64,000 nt of DNA from Lentimicrobiaceae bacterium (lineage in GTDB: Bacteria > Bacteroidota > Bacteroidia > Bacteroidales > JAGNHN01). The notes beneath the pieces are model-generated. The model was not told where the DNA came from. It searched no databases and saw only the letters and a list, made by a program, of their open reading frames with translations. Location of the stretch: assembly GCA_018001695.1 (NCBI GenBank), contig JAGNHN010000004.1, forward strand, positions 38,702-102,701, given 5' to 3'. Position 1 is the stretch's first letter. Each line of letters begins with the position of its first letter. Both the position numbers and the translations under genes were made by a program. Below, one piece after another: positions 10,537-19,339 of the stretch.

Positions 10537-12651
10537 ATGAACCTCAGTCGCTATACCCTGGTCCGTCTTGCCATCCCATTTATGGCAGGCATTACCGCAG
10601 GCCGGTACCACTCCGGAATGCCGTGGATCGCGCTTTCTCTCATCCTGTTGGCCGGACCGCTCTTAACTGCCGGTGCGTGGTGGTTTAAGCACCTGTTTTC
10701 ATACCGCACTCGTTGGATTCCCGGACTGGCTGCGTATCTGGTGTATTTCTCCATGGGCTGGCTAATCAATTCATTTTTTCTGGGCGCTCTTGACCCTTAT
10801 CATCATACGTTATGGAGCCCTAAGCTGGAAGATCAGGTCTGTACATTATTGAAAATCAAGGATAAGGCAAGTCTTAAGCCTGGCCGCGTCATGGTATTTG
10901 CAGAGGTGGTTGCCGCGAGCGATGGAATGAAAACGTATCCCCTCCGGGGAAGGACACGCATCAGTATACGGACCGACAGTGCTGATGTGCTTCGCTATCT
11001 GCCAGGGACATACTGGGCGACGGCCGCACCGGGCCGCAAGCCTTACCAGTCACCGGATAACTGGGGATTTAACTATGCAGCGTGGCTGTTCAGCAAGGGC
11101 ATTCATGATGTTTGGATGCTTGATGAGCATGACCTGAAGGCTGTCGCGACTGACCCTGTTTCCGTGAGAAGATGGGGTGTCCTTCAGCAACAGCGGTTAT
11201 TGGGTAAGATTTGGCAAATGGGACTGGATACCGCAGCGGTTGGAATGACCGGCGCCATGCTTTTCGGCGACAAATCGACTTTGCAGCCCGACGAGGGGGA
11301 GTTGTTTCGCCGGGCAGGGGTGATGCATGTCTTATGTGTTTCCGGATTGCATACCGGAGCCGTCTATGCGGGCGCTGTCTTCCTAATAGGATTGGTGGTC
11401 CGGTCCAGAAGGTTGAAAAAATGGGTTCCCCTCCTGGCACTGCTCCCTGTACTGGCTTTTGCCTGCATCACCGGATTGGCGCCTTCGGTATGTCGCGCAA
11501 CACTGATGCTTGTCTTGCACGCTTTCGGCCGGCTTGCCCGGCGCAGGCCCAGCGGGATAAACCTACTTGCAGGAACGGCCCTGCTATTGCTCTGGCCTAA
11601 CCCTGGCCTGCTTTTCGATCTGGGCTTCCAGTTCTCCTTCATCGCGGTGGCCTCCATTTTGTGGATCTCTCAACCGGCTTCCGCCTGGCTGGGCTTAAGG
11701 GGAAAAGGGCTAAGACCGGCCATAGGCGGATTGTTGCTCGTGTCGCTGGCTGCACAGGCAGGTACGAGTGCCATCAGCCTGCTGCATTTCCATACTTTTC
11801 CCAGCTATTTCCTCCCTGCCAACCTGTTTGTGGTGCCGGCATCCACATTGTTGATTTACACAGGAATGTTGAGTGTAATCCTGGAATCAGCCGGCATCTG
11901 CCCAGTCATTTTGCATTGGGTCTTCCAGAACATGGTGCTCGGGATGGAAAAGCTGGTAGGTTTCTGGGCTGAACTGCCAGGGGCTTCCATGGAAGATATC
12001 CCATTTTCGTTGATGGATAGTGTGGTGGTCTATCTCTTGTTGTTACTGTTGTCGCTGAGCCTGGTCGCTCTCAGGAAATGGCAGCTCATGCTGGCGATGT
12101 TTGTCGTCATCGTATGGAATGTTCATGGCAGCTATCAGAAATGGACCCGGGAGGACATGAACCAATTTTTGGTTTGGCCTTCCGATCCACCGGGCATCAT
12201 GGTTCGAAGTGGTAGCAGGGTATATGCGATCGGTATGGGTGGGCTGAATGTCGCAGCCGATCCCGGTTTGCTTGCCTGGCTGCATGCGCAAGGGCTGAAG
12301 CGCGCTGATATCGCAGTTTTGCCATCCGGTGCGCCCTACCGTCATCATTGTTTTGAGTTGAGACAGGGACAAGGTTATTATACTGTGGTAACTCCAGCAG
12401 GAATTCATGCCCTGGTTTTCAGTCCGGATATCAGAGTCGATCCTGGCGGATTACCTGAAGAGCTGCAGCATAAAACCATCCTTGTGTTGTCTGATCCCCG
12501 GCAATTACGTGTAATTAAGGATCAGAAAATCAAAGGGATAACAATGGTGTTTTCTCCCGGTGTAAGACGCTCGTTTTTAGACCGATTACAGAAACAACAT
12601 CCTTCCGCCAAAGTTTGGGACCTAAGAAAAGAGGGCTGCCTCATCCTTTGA
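10537..12651 (+). CDS. comEC: ComEC/Rec2 DNA-uptake channel, lactamase-less form
   Basis: The 704-residue polytopic membrane protein contains the competence domain signature at about residues 240-285 (MLFGDKSTL, FRRAGVMHVLCVSGLHTG) followed by a block of transmembrane helices to about residue 535. ComEC carries single-stranded DNA across the inner membrane during natural transformation. The last 150 residues are soluble but I see no HxHxDH metal site, so the C-terminal metallo-beta-lactamase domain of Bacillus-type ComEC is absent or degenerate. The stop codon lies inside the loop of a terminator hairpin that serves the convergent rny gene. Confidence 0.92.
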   Translation: MNLSRYTLVRLAIPFMAGITAGRYHSGMPWIALSLILLAGPLLTAGAWWFKHLFSYRTRWIPGLAAYLVYFSMGWLINSFFLGALDPYHHTLWSPKLEDQVCTLLKIKDKASLKPGRVMVFAEVVAASDGMKTYPLRGRTRISIRTDSADVLRYLPGTYWATAAPGRKPYQSPDNWGFNYAAWLFSKGIHDVWMLDEHDLKAVATDPVSVRRWGVLQQQRLLGKIWQMGLDTAAVGMTGAMLFGDKSTLQPDEGELFRRAGVMHVLCVSGLHTGAVYAGAVFLIGLVVRSRRLKKWVPLLALLPVLAFACITGLAPSVCRATLMLVLHAFGRLARRRPSGINLLAGTALLLLWPNPGLLFDLGFQFSFIAVASILWISQPASAWLGLRGKGLRPAIGGLLLVSLAAQAGTSAISLLHFHTFPSYFLPANLFVVPASTLLIYTGMLSVILESAGICPVILHWVFQNMVLGMEKLVGFWAELPGASMEDIPFSLMDSVVVYLLLLLLSLSLVALRKWQLMLAMFVVIVWNVHGSYQKWTREDMNQFLVWPSDPPGIMVRSGSRVYAIGMGGLNVAADPGLLAWLHAQGLKRADIAVLPSGAPYRHHCFELRQGQGYYTVVTPAGIHALVFSPDIRVDPGGLPEELQHKTILVLSDPRQLRVIKDQKIKGITMVFSPGVRRSFLDRLQKQHPSAKVWDLRKEGCLIL

Positions 12652-12662
12652 AGCAGCCCTCT
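12630..12662 (-). terminator. Rho-independent terminator of rny, embedded in the comEC 3' end
   Basis: Perfect 10-bp arms AGAGGGCTGC (12630-12639) and GCAGCCCTCT (12653-12662) enclose a 13-nt loop. Read on the minus strand the hairpin is followed by a TTTTCTT tract. On the plus strand no T-run follows. The left arm is coding sequence for the last residues of comEC. Confidence 0.85.
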
Positions 12663-12680
12663 CATATGTTCAATGCAATA

Positions 12681-14222
12681 TTATTTTGCGTAGCTGACGG
12701 CCCTGGTCTCCCGTATAACGGTGATCTTGATCTGACCGGGGTAGGTCATCTCATCCTGGATTTTCTTGGACAGGTCGAAGGCCAGTTGGTTGGCTTCGTT
12801 GTCGCTGACTTTATCAGCACCCACAATCACCCTGAGTTCACGTCCGGCCTGTATCGCAAAGGTTTTTACGACGCCCGGGTATGACAATGCAAGGTCTTCC
12901 AGGTTGTTAAGCCTTTTGATGTAGGCTTCCACGACTTCCCTTCTGGCACCGGGCCTGGCACCTGAAATGGCGTCACATACCTGAATGATCGGTGCCAGCA
13001 TCGATTCCATCTCCACTTCATCATGGTGAGCCCCGATGGCATTGATCACTTCTTTGTGTTCTTTGAATTTTTCTGCCATCTTCATTCCCAGGATGGCATG
13101 TGGCAGATCCGGTTCATTATCAGGAACTTTGCCGATGTCATGTAACAGGCCTGCGCGCTTGGCAAGTTTGGGATTAAGTCCCAGTTCTGCGGCCATGGTG
13201 GCCGATAGTATGGCTACTTCCTTGGAATGCTGAAGGAGGTTCTGCCCGTAAGAGGAGCGGTACTTCATCTTACCGACCATGCGGACCAGTTCGTGGTGCA
13301 TGCCGTGGATTCCCATATCGATGCACACCCGTTTTCCCGTTTCTACGATTTCCTGTTCAATCTGCTTTTTTGTTTTCGCCACCACTTCCTCAATGCGGGC
13401 AGGATGGATGCGGCCATCGGTGACCAGCTTATGCAGTGACTGCCTGGCAATTTCCCTTCGCACGGGGTCGAATCCCGATAGGATGATGGCATCCGGGGAG
13501 TCGTCGATGATGATCTCGATGCCAGTCAGTGCTTCCAATGCCCTGATATTGCGGCCTTCACGACCTATGATACGGCCTTTCATCTCATCGTTTTCGATGT
13601 TGAAAACCGATACGCTGTTTTCAACGGCATGCTCTACAGCCGTGCGTTGTATGGTTTCCAGGACGATTTTCTTGGCCTGGGTATTGGCGGTGAATTTGGC
13701 CTCATCAACTATGTCCTTGATGAACACCATGGCGTCTGCCTTGGCTTCTTCCTTCAGTGTTTCAATAAGTTGGTCTTTGGCTTCCTGTGCTGAAAGACCG
13801 GAAATCTTTTCCAGTTGATCAACCTGCTGTTTGACGGCTTTATCCAGCTCTTCCTGCCTTTTGTTTACGACATCAAATTGCTGGGTAAGACTGGCTTTGA
13901 GGGTGGCTGTTTCTTTCTGTGAACGTTGCAGTTCTTCAAGTCGTTTTGAAATGGCTGCTTCTTTTTGTTTGAGCCTGTTTTCGTTCTTGACGATGTTGTT
14001 GTTGCGTTCGTTAAAATCTCTCTCGTGTTCAGTTTTAAGTTGTAAGAATTTCTCTTTTGCCTGAAGGATCTTCTCCTTCTTCAGCACTTCGGCTTTTTCC
14101 TCGGCTTCCTGCAATATCCTTTCACTTTTTCTGACAATGGACTTGCGTATGATGGTGGATGCCACCACGATGCCAAGAGCAATTGAAGCCGCACTGACGA
14201 TGATGATAAGTGCGATATTCAT
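12681..14222 (-). CDS. rny: Ribonuclease Y
   Basis: RNase Y is a membrane-anchored endoribonuclease that starts mRNA decay. The 513 residues match the family length of about 520. An N-terminal helix (residues 1-22) is the anchor. It is followed by a long Lys/Glu-rich coiled coil to about residue 180, a KH domain ([21 protein letters not shown]) and an HD domain with the metal pair in AGLLHDIGK. The gene lies last in the group ZapB-like, zapA, 6S RNA, rny. The 6S RNA terminator sits just upstream and I see no TAnnTTTG box after it, so rny may depend on read-through or an unrecognised promoter. Confidence 0.97.
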   Translation of the reverse strand: MNIALIIIVSAASIALGIVVASTIIRKSIVRKSERILQEAEEKAEVLKKEKILQAKEKFLQLKTEHERDFNERNNNIVKNENRLKQKEAAISKRLEELQRSQKETATLKASLTQQFDVVNKRQEELDKAVKQQVDQLEKISGLSAQEAKDQLIETLKEEAKADAMVFIKDIVDEAKFTANTQAKKIVLETIQRTAVEHAVENSVSVFNIENDEMKGRIIGREGRNIRALEALTGIEIIIDDSPDAIILSGFDPVRREIARQSLHKLVTDGRIHPARIEEVVAKTKKQIEQEIVETGKRVCIDMGIHGMHHELVRMVGKMKYRSSYGQNLLQHSKEVAILSATMAAELGLNPKLAKRAGLLHDIGKVPDNEPDLPHAILGMKMAEKFKEHKEVINAIGAHHDEVEMESMLAPIIQVCDAISGARPGARREVVEAYIKRLNNLEDLALSYPGVVKTFAIQAGRELRVIVGADKVSDNEANQLAFDLSKKIQDEMTYPGQIKITVIRETRAVSYAK

Positions 14223-14270
14223 GTTGTTGTTGGGTTAGGTTAGGCGGAGCGCATGGAGAGAGAGAAGAAG

Positions 14271-14465
14271 AAAAAAACCCGCATAGATTCACGGAGTATT
14301 GTAAACCCCAAATGGACATTGATAGGGCTGCCAGATTATTCGAACTTCCACTGCGCCGCTGTTGCGATGACCCGAAGGTTGAGGCCTGTCCTAGTAACCT
14401 ATGAGCTTTATGCCCTAATGTTTATTCTGTTGAGTTTACAAACAGTAATGAATGTATGCGGGTAT
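14271..14465 (-). ncRNA. ssrS: 6S RNA (SsrS), between zapA and rny
   Basis: No ORF is credible here, but the minus strand folds as a 6S RNA. The outer closing stem pairs 14449-14462 with 14278-14291 (13 of 14 positions, one mismatch). A 6-7 nt internal loop follows. A second stem then pairs 14432-14441 (gagtttacaa) with 14299-14308 (ttgtaaaccc), ten pairs including one G-U. Between the stems lie a large open region and GC-rich helical segments, the layout by which 6S RNA mimics an open promoter and binds RNA polymerase. The outer stem is followed directly by seven T residues (14271-14277), so it doubles as the terminator. The place beside zapA is the classic ssrS location in other phyla. The exact 5' end is an estimate. 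Confidence 0.8.
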
Positions 14466-14499
14466 GTCTTAATGTATCTCAAAGAACGGTTCCTGCCTG

Positions 14500-14781
14500 T
14501 CAGCCAACCTTTTGTACCATGTCTTCCATCATGGCTACAAGGGATTGCAAGGCATCATGATCAGGTTTAATTTGAATGCCAGACATCATTTCAGACGTGG
14601 CAAACTGCAGGGCCGCCATGGCCAGCAGATCTTGCCGGTCTTTGTAATGGTATGTCCCTGACAGTTCTTTCATTGTTTCGTTGATCATGTTTGCGGCTTT
14701 CCTGACCATTTCTTCCTGGCTCTTTTCTATCTTGAGCCGGTAGGGCCTGTCGGCGATGATAACCGAAATGGAAAGCTCCAT
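14500..14781 (-). CDS. zapA: Cell division protein ZapA
   Basis: This 93-residue protein matches ZapA, which stabilises FtsZ protofilaments at the division ring. The N-terminal beta-rich part ELSISVIIADRPYRLKI is typical, followed by EEMVRKAANMINETM and a long helix that forms the ZapA dimer and tetramer. The gene starts 6 nt after the stop of a small coiled-coil gene and is followed by the 6S RNA, an arrangement known for zapA and ssrS in other bacteria. Confidence 0.9.
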   Translation of the reverse strand: MELSISVIIADRPYRLKIEKSQEEMVRKAANMINETMKELSGTYHYKDRQDLLAMAALQFATSEMMSGIQIKPDHDALQSLVAMMEDMVQKVG

Positions 14782-14787
14782 ATTCCT

Positions 14788-15078
14788 TTACTGACTATTC
14801 AGGATTGTTAGACAATCATCAATTTCCCGCACAAGGTCATCAATCTTCTTCCTCGCTGCCTCCCTGTCATCTCCAATATAAACAGGTTTTGCAGTTGATA
14901 AAGCAATGAACTCATCTTTCCTGGCGTGAACCCCGGCTGATACATTTTCCATGTCTGCCTGCATCGAATCCAACTGCTCCTGCAAGCGGGCATTTTCTTG
15001 TTTCAGCAACTCATTCGCCCGGATAATTTCCTTCACTTTCTCCGCCACCATAGCGAGGCGTTGCGCAATCTCGTTCAT
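14788..15078 (-). CDS. Small coiled-coil protein upstream of zapA (ZapB-like)
   Basis: The 96-residue product is nearly all helix. Heptad-like leucines (EIIRANELLKQENARLQEQLDSM) form a coiled coil over about residues 10-50, and a conserved-looking tail ends in DDLVREIDDCLTILNSQ. The frame extends upstream to a TTG at 15114, but that codon overlaps a consensus -7 box, so the ATG at 15078 is the start. The gene is the first of the zapA group and only 6 nt separate it from zapA. A division-ring role like ZapB is inferred from position and shape, not from sequence identity. Confidence 0.75.
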   Translation of the reverse strand: MNEIAQRLAMVAEKVKEIIRANELLKQENARLQEQLDSMQADMENVSAGVHARKDEFIALSTAKPVYIGDDREAARKKIDDLVREIDDCLTILNSQ

Positions 15079-15111
15079 TTTCCGGTCTTCAGAATGATTC
15101 ACACCAATGGG

Positions 15112-15142
15112 CAAAGATACTTATCACCCGGCAGTAACGCAA
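15112..15142 (-). promoter_or_regulatory. Consensus promoter of the ZapB-like/zapA group
   Basis: On the minus strand a -33 TTG (15140-15142) is followed after 20 nt by a perfect -7 box TATCTTTG (15112-15119). Initiation would fall about 28 nt before the ATG at 15078. Both elements and the spacing match the Bacteroidota primary-sigma consensus. Confidence 0.75.
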
Positions 15143-15474
15143 GTATTTTCAAGCCAGGTATGTTAGATTGCGTTTATGTCTTGCTCACAATCAGATGGTA
15201 CCTTAGCATTAGAATTAGGTAAGCCTCTGATATTAAGTAGATAAATGGGTGGTAAGCACGCTCCTCTACCATGTATGTTGTCCCATAGCGTAGTTCCGAA
15301 ATGCTTAATAAAGAATCGCATGAAGTGTAACCTCGGTAATAAGTGATCATGGGGAATGAAGATATTCGTAGCAGAAAAAATGCTTCCTTCATGATTCACA
15401 CGTGAAGAAAGTTTTCCTGACATTTCCAAAATCCCCCTTCAAAATCGTCTATATCATCACTGACTGATAAAGCG
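15143..15474. other. About 330 bp with no recognisable gene
   Basis: Two overlapping short frames exist on the minus strand (15163-15429 and 15174-15392) in different phases. Neither has a start region, codon pattern or motif I can support. No tRNA fold was found. The stretch is visibly more AT-rich than its neighbours. It probably holds the promoter of the DUF2851 gene, though I find no clean TAnnTTTG box. Confidence 0.5.
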
Positions 15475-16743
15475 ATGAACGAGGCCTTACTGGTTTTTCT
15501 GTGGAAATACCGCGTATTGGGAAACCATTTCGTGACCACAGATGGAGAGGATGTCCAGGTGTACCATCCCGGAACGGAAAACAATCACGGTGGACCTGAT
15601 TTTATCAATGCCCGCATGAAGATCGGAGATCTGCTCTGGGCCGGCAATGTTGAGATACACTGGAGATCGAGCGATTGGTTCCGGCATGAACATGATAAGG
15701 ATGCGGCATACGACAGTGTCGTGCTGCATGTGAGCATGTATCATGATACGGAGGTGTTTACTGCGAGTGGACGTAAGCTCAATGCGTTGGACCTGAATAC
15801 ACGTGACCTGGGTGCGATCATCGAACGTTACCGTTTTCTGAACCTGAGCCACGATCCGGTCCCTTGTCTTGTCATTCCGAATCTTGAACGGATAAAACTC
15901 ACAGGCCCCTGGCTTACCCGGCTGGCTGTGGAACGTCTTGAAAAGAAGGCGGGAGCCCTGGCGCAGCAATGGATATGGGAGGAGGGACAATGGGACCGTG
16001 TCTTCCTGCTCCAGCTTTTCAGATCCTATGGCTTGCCGGCCAATGCTGAGCCTTTCCTCAGACTGGCTCGGAAATTCATGCTGGTCAGAGATCAGTTCGG
16101 ATTGGATCCAGACGACTATGAGGCCATACTGCTTTACCTGGCCGGATTTATTCCCGGTCCATCACCCGATGCTTATACCGTTCGCTTGACAGAGCGGGCC
16201 GTCAGGCTTGTGAATGGGATCCCGGTCATGCCCAGGGCAGCCTGGAAGCTGTTACGTATGCGACCGGGTGGGTTCCCTGGATTGCGTATCGCCCAACTGG
16301 CTGCCGGACTGACGGCGATAATACAACTGAATCATCACCAGCGAATAGAGATGGAAGTTGCTGGGTGGAAAACCCTTTTGAGCATGCCTGCCGCTCCTTA
16401 TTGGGATCATCACTTCCTCCCGGGTGTACCGACCCAGCGTACATGGCCCAAGAAACCTGGCAGCAGTTTTGTCGATGCTATTATCATCAATGCTGTGGTG
16501 CCTTACCTGGCCACTGTGGCGCATTGCAGCAATGAGCATGCGCTAATGTCCAGGGCACTGGCCATGCTCGAAAGCTGTCCGGCTGAGGATAACAGAATCA
16601 TCCGCCTCTGGACGGCAGCCGGTATCCAACCTGCCAACGCGGCTGAATCGCAGGGTATGATGGAGCTCTTCCAATCATACTGCTCCAGGCACCGCTGCCT
16701 GCAGTGCCGGATCGGATACCTGCTCTTACACCAGCAGGAATAG
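15475..16743 (+). CDS. DUF2851 family protein
   Basis: This 422-residue protein has the diagnostic N-terminal block of the DUF2851 family, common in Bacteroidota: LLVFLWKYR, EDVQVYHPGTENNHGGPDF, GNVEIHWRSSDW and YDSVVLHVSMYHD. The H-GPDF, E-H and H residues in these blocks look like a metal-binding or nuclease-type site, but the function is not established to my knowledge. Four Cys residues near the C-terminus (SYCSRHRCLQCRIGYLL) could bind a metal. No signal peptide is visible, so it is probably cytoplasmic. A terminator follows. Confidence 0.85.
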   Translation: MNEALLVFLWKYRVLGNHFVTTDGEDVQVYHPGTENNHGGPDFINARMKIGDLLWAGNVEIHWRSSDWFRHEHDKDAAYDSVVLHVSMYHDTEVFTASGRKLNALDLNTRDLGAIIERYRFLNLSHDPVPCLVIPNLERIKLTGPWLTRLAVERLEKKAGALAQQWIWEEGQWDRVFLLQLFRSYGLPANAEPFLRLARKFMLVRDQFGLDPDDYEAILLYLAGFIPGPSPDAYTVRLTERAVRLVNGIPVMPRAAWKLLRMRPGGFPGLRIAQLAAGLTAIIQLNHHQRIEMEVAGWKTLLSMPAAPYWDHHFLPGVPTQRTWPKKPGSSFVDAIIINAVVPYLATVAHCSNEHALMSRALAMLESCPAEDNRIIRLWTAAGIQPANAAESQGMMELFQSYCSRHRCLQCRIGYLLLHQQE

Positions 16744-16751
16744 GAAAGTGC

Positions 16752-16773
16752 AGCTCCTGAGCCGGGCTTTTTT
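16752..16773 (+). terminator. Terminator after the DUF2851 gene
   Basis: Arms AGCTC (16752-16756) and GGGCT (16764-16768) pair with one G-U around a 7-nt loop and run into six T residues. The stem is short, so the call is moderate. Confidence 0.5.
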
Positions 16774-16792
16774 CGTAAACGGGTGGAATAAG

Positions 16793-16823
16793 TTGTGATT
16801 CCAACTTGTTTTTCCCAAATTTG
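16793..16823 (+). promoter_or_regulatory. Promoter of the alanine symporter gene
   Basis: A TTG at 16793-16795 is followed after 20 nt by CAAATTTG (16816-16823), which matches the -7 consensus at all but the first base. It lies 26 nt before the ATG at 16850. Confidence 0.55.
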
Positions 16824-16849
16824 CGTGTCTTCATCCCTAAGCCTCTCCT

Positions 16850-18511
16850 ATGAAGCCATTTGCCATACCCCTGCTTGTGATCGTCTTTCTATTGATGGCT
16901 TGCTCTTCGTTTGCCCAAACTGACACCCTGCGTCCGGCAACGGAAAGTGCACTGACAGAGCAGGAAGTCGTTGACGAATCCAGGCACCTTAGTCAACAGA
17001 TCAACGACTTCTTCGTGCCGGTTGTCAACCAGATGGGCAAGGTATTGTTCTGGGACCCGTTTTCTGCCGTGGGGATTTATGACCCTGTTATCCGCGATGA
17101 GGAAGGGGAAGTTGTTACAGATAGAAACGGACAGCCCAGAAGAGCACCTATCTCCCTGGTTGTAGTTTGGCTGATCCTGGGGGCCTTCTTCTTTACTTTC
17201 TTCTTTAAATTTATCAATATCAGGGGATTTAAGCATGCTATCGATATCGTCAGGGGTGTGTACGATGACCCGAAAAGTACCGGTGAGGTTTCCCATTTCC
17301 AAGCCCTGGCGACTGCCTTGTCGGCAACCGTAGGACTAGGAAATATCGCCGGTGTAGCCATCGCTGTTTCTGTGGGTGGACCTGGTGCCACCTTCTGGAT
17401 GATTCTGGCAGGTTTGCTGGGGATGGCGTCCAAGTTCACGGAATGCACCCTGGGAGTTAAGTATCGCAGAATTGATAAGGAAGGTCATGTGTCCGGAGGC
17501 CCCATGTATTATTTACGGGATGGGCTGAAGAAAAGAGGTCTGGGTGGTTTGGGTAAGGTACTGGCGCTCATCTTTGCCATCCTGGTCATCGGTGGTTCTT
17601 TTGGTGGCGGTAATATGTTTCAGGCCAATCAGAGTTTTGCCCAGTTGACTTATATCATTCCGGCGCTCGAAAACCAGGGGGCGTATTACGGCATGATACT
17701 GGCCATCCTGGTAGGTGTGGTGATCATTGGTGGTATCCGGAGTATCGCCAATGTGACAGATAAGATCGTGCCGTTCATGGCCGTGTTCTATGTATTATCC
17801 GCACTGGCTATCATCGTTATGAATATTCACCGGGCGGATGAGGCGTTTATGCTGATCATCAACGGCGCTATGAACCCGGGCGCCATCAAGGGCGGTGTTC
17901 TAGGTGTTCTGATCATTGGTTTCCAGCGGGCGGCCTTCTCCAATGAAGCCGGGATTGGGTCCGCAGCCATTGCGCATTCGGCGGTCAGGACAGAAAGGCC
18001 TATCACCGAAGGCTTTGTGGCCTTGCTCGAGCCGTTCATCGACACGGTAGTTATCTGTACCATGACAGCCCTCGTGCTCATCTTCACGGGTGTGTATACC
18101 AATCCGGCCGGACTGGGCGGATCTGAACTCACCAGCCAGGCCTTTGAAAGTGTTTTCTCATGGTATCCCTACCTGCTTGCCATTGCCATCTTCCTGTTTG
18201 CCTTCTCCACGATGATATCCTGGTCCTACTATGGACTGAAGGGTTTTGATTACCTGTTCGGCGGCTGGTCGATGAAGTTGTTTGGCAACCGCAAAGTCAC
18301 CGATACCATGTACCGTGTTATCTTTCTTGGATTTATCATCGTCGGCGCCTCCTCAGAACTGGGCGCTGTGATGGATTTCTCCGATATGATGATCCTAGCC
18401 ATGGCTTTCCCGAATATTTTGGGCCTGATCATCCTGGCACCAGAGGTGAGACAGGAGCTCAGGGCGTACTTCGCTGATTTAAAAAGTGGCAGGTTAATCC
18501 GCTATAAATAG
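16850..18511 (+). CDS. Alanine/sodium symporter (AGCS family) with N-terminal extension
   Basis: The protein belongs to the alanine or glycine:cation symporter family, which imports small amino acids with Na+. The family block [28 protein letters not shown] and the later [17 protein letters not shown] are clear, with ten or more membrane helices. At 553 residues it is about 80-100 longer than AlsT/DagA proteins because of an N-terminal extension. Residues 1-23 look like a cleavable signal peptide ending in CSSFAQ, followed by about 60 soluble residues before the first transport helix. The substrate preference cannot be read from the sequence. Confidence 0.9.
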   Translation: MKPFAIPLLVIVFLLMACSSFAQTDTLRPATESALTEQEVVDESRHLSQQINDFFVPVVNQMGKVLFWDPFSAVGIYDPVIRDEEGEVVTDRNGQPRRAPISLVVVWLILGAFFFTFFFKFINIRGFKHAIDIVRGVYDDPKSTGEVSHFQALATALSATVGLGNIAGVAIAVSVGGPGATFWMILAGLLGMASKFTECTLGVKYRRIDKEGHVSGGPMYYLRDGLKKRGLGGLGKVLALIFAILVIGGSFGGGNMFQANQSFAQLTYIIPALENQGAYYGMILAILVGVVIIGGIRSIANVTDKIVPFMAVFYVLSALAIIVMNIHRADEAFMLIINGAMNPGAIKGGVLGVLIIGFQRAAFSNEAGIGSAAIAHSAVRTERPITEGFVALLEPFIDTVVICTMTALVLIFTGVYTNPAGLGGSELTSQAFESVFSWYPYLLAIAIFLFAFSTMISWSYYGLKGFDYLFGGWSMKLFGNRKVTDTMYRVIFLGFIIVGASSELGAVMDFSDMMILAMAFPNILGLIILAPEVRQELRAYFADLKSGRLIRYK

Positions 18512-18671
18512 TTGCTCCCGTTTATCAGGGGCCTCTCTATCTGTGCGATGCAAGTGTCTGGGTAGTATTGCATGGGGATGAGCGCATGTGCATGGGTAAA
18601 TCAGGCCACAGGTCTTTTTTCTTGTATCTCCGGCTAATAACAAAACCGGGTTAGTGGTCTATCATGGTTAC

Positions 18672-18690
18672 CTTGTGATATAATCACAAG
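18672..18690. repeat. 19-bp perfect palindrome just after hepT
   Basis: CTTGTGAT (18672-18679) and ATCACAAG (18683-18690) flank a 3-nt centre ATA. It lies 8 nt beyond the hepT stop. No T-run follows on either strand, so it is a weak terminator candidate. The TGTGA...TCACA arms resemble a CRP/FNR-type half-site pair but with 5 instead of 6 bases between them. Confidence 0.5.
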
Positions 18691-18698
18691 ATATTAAA

Positions 18699-19031
18699 TC
18701 ATAGGATTTTGTGGAGAACTTCAGCCTTTAAAAGAGGCAAATATTTTTGAATAATTGTCCAAACAACAGCAGGATCTATAGCATCATATGCATGTATCAA
18801 TCGATTTCGAAATCCGACTATTTTTCTAGCATTAACTAGTGTGTTTTCGGGTTCCATTTTGTCAAACATATTCACGGCTTCCCCCAAAATGCTCAATTGT
18901 CGTTCAATGGCACTCTGCGTTTTAATGTCAGCCTGGTATGCCTGAAAAGTGATGGTGGAGGAGGAAAATTGCTCTATAAGTTCAATAGCCCTCAGAATAT
19001 CAGACAAGAACTTTCTGCTTTGATCCATCAT
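18699..19031 (-). CDS. hepT: HepT-like HEPN ribonuclease toxin
   Basis: This 110-residue all-helical protein carries RNRLIHAY, an exact match to the RX4HXY active-site motif of HepT toxins (DUF86, HEPN superfamily). These cleave RNA and are silenced when the partner MntA adds AMP to the motif tyrosine. The gene overlaps the upstream mntA by 32 nt, which is typical of such pairs. Its first codons are ATGATG, so the start is residue 1 or 2. Together with mntA this is a type VII toxin-antitoxin module. Confidence 0.88.
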   Translation of the reverse strand: MMDQSRKFLSDILRAIELIEQFSSSTITFQAYQADIKTQSAIERQLSILGEAVNMFDKMEPENTLVNARKIVGFRNRLIHAYDAIDPAVVWTIIQKYLPLLKAEVLHKIL

Positions 19032-19335
19032 AGATTAATACTTTTGAACTGTCGATGCTACGTTTTAAAAATGGATTTCTGATGGATCCCTCCGTGAGGA
19101 GATCAACCTTCCGCTGAAAGAAATCTTCCATCAAATCCCATAGCGACATCAATTTCTCGCCCCTTTCAATGGGGTCAGGATCATCGATTTCGACTAAAAG
19201 GTCAATATCGCTCAATAATCTGTCAAAATGGTTTGATGTCGATGAACCAAATGCATATAAGTTTCTAATGCTATGAGATTTGCAGATATCTCCAAAGAGG
19301 CTTTCCCTTTTTGATATTTCATTTATAATGTACAT
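19000..19335 (-). CDS. mntA: MntA-like nucleotidyltransferase antitoxin
   Basis: A 111-residue minimal nucleotidyltransferase. FGSST followed by SDIDLLVEI (about residues 30-50) is the GS...DXD catalytic signature, with one residue more between GS and DID than the usual ten. In HepT/MntA systems this enzyme AMPylates the toxin. The gene is first in the pair. A perfect -7 box ends 5 nt before the ATG, so the mRNA is probably leaderless. Confidence 0.85.
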   Translation of the reverse strand: MYIINEISKRESLFGDICKSHSIRNLYAFGSSTSNHFDRLLSDIDLLVEIDDPDPIERGEKLMSLWDLMEDFFQRKVDLLTEGSIRNPFLKRSIDSSKVLIYDGSKQKVLV

Positions 19336-19339
19336 AGAT

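Noticed and set aside
15163..15429. 88-codon and 72-codon overlapping minus-strand frames in the gap
   Set aside because: Different phases, no family motif, no promoter or ribosome site, unlike codon use of neighbours.
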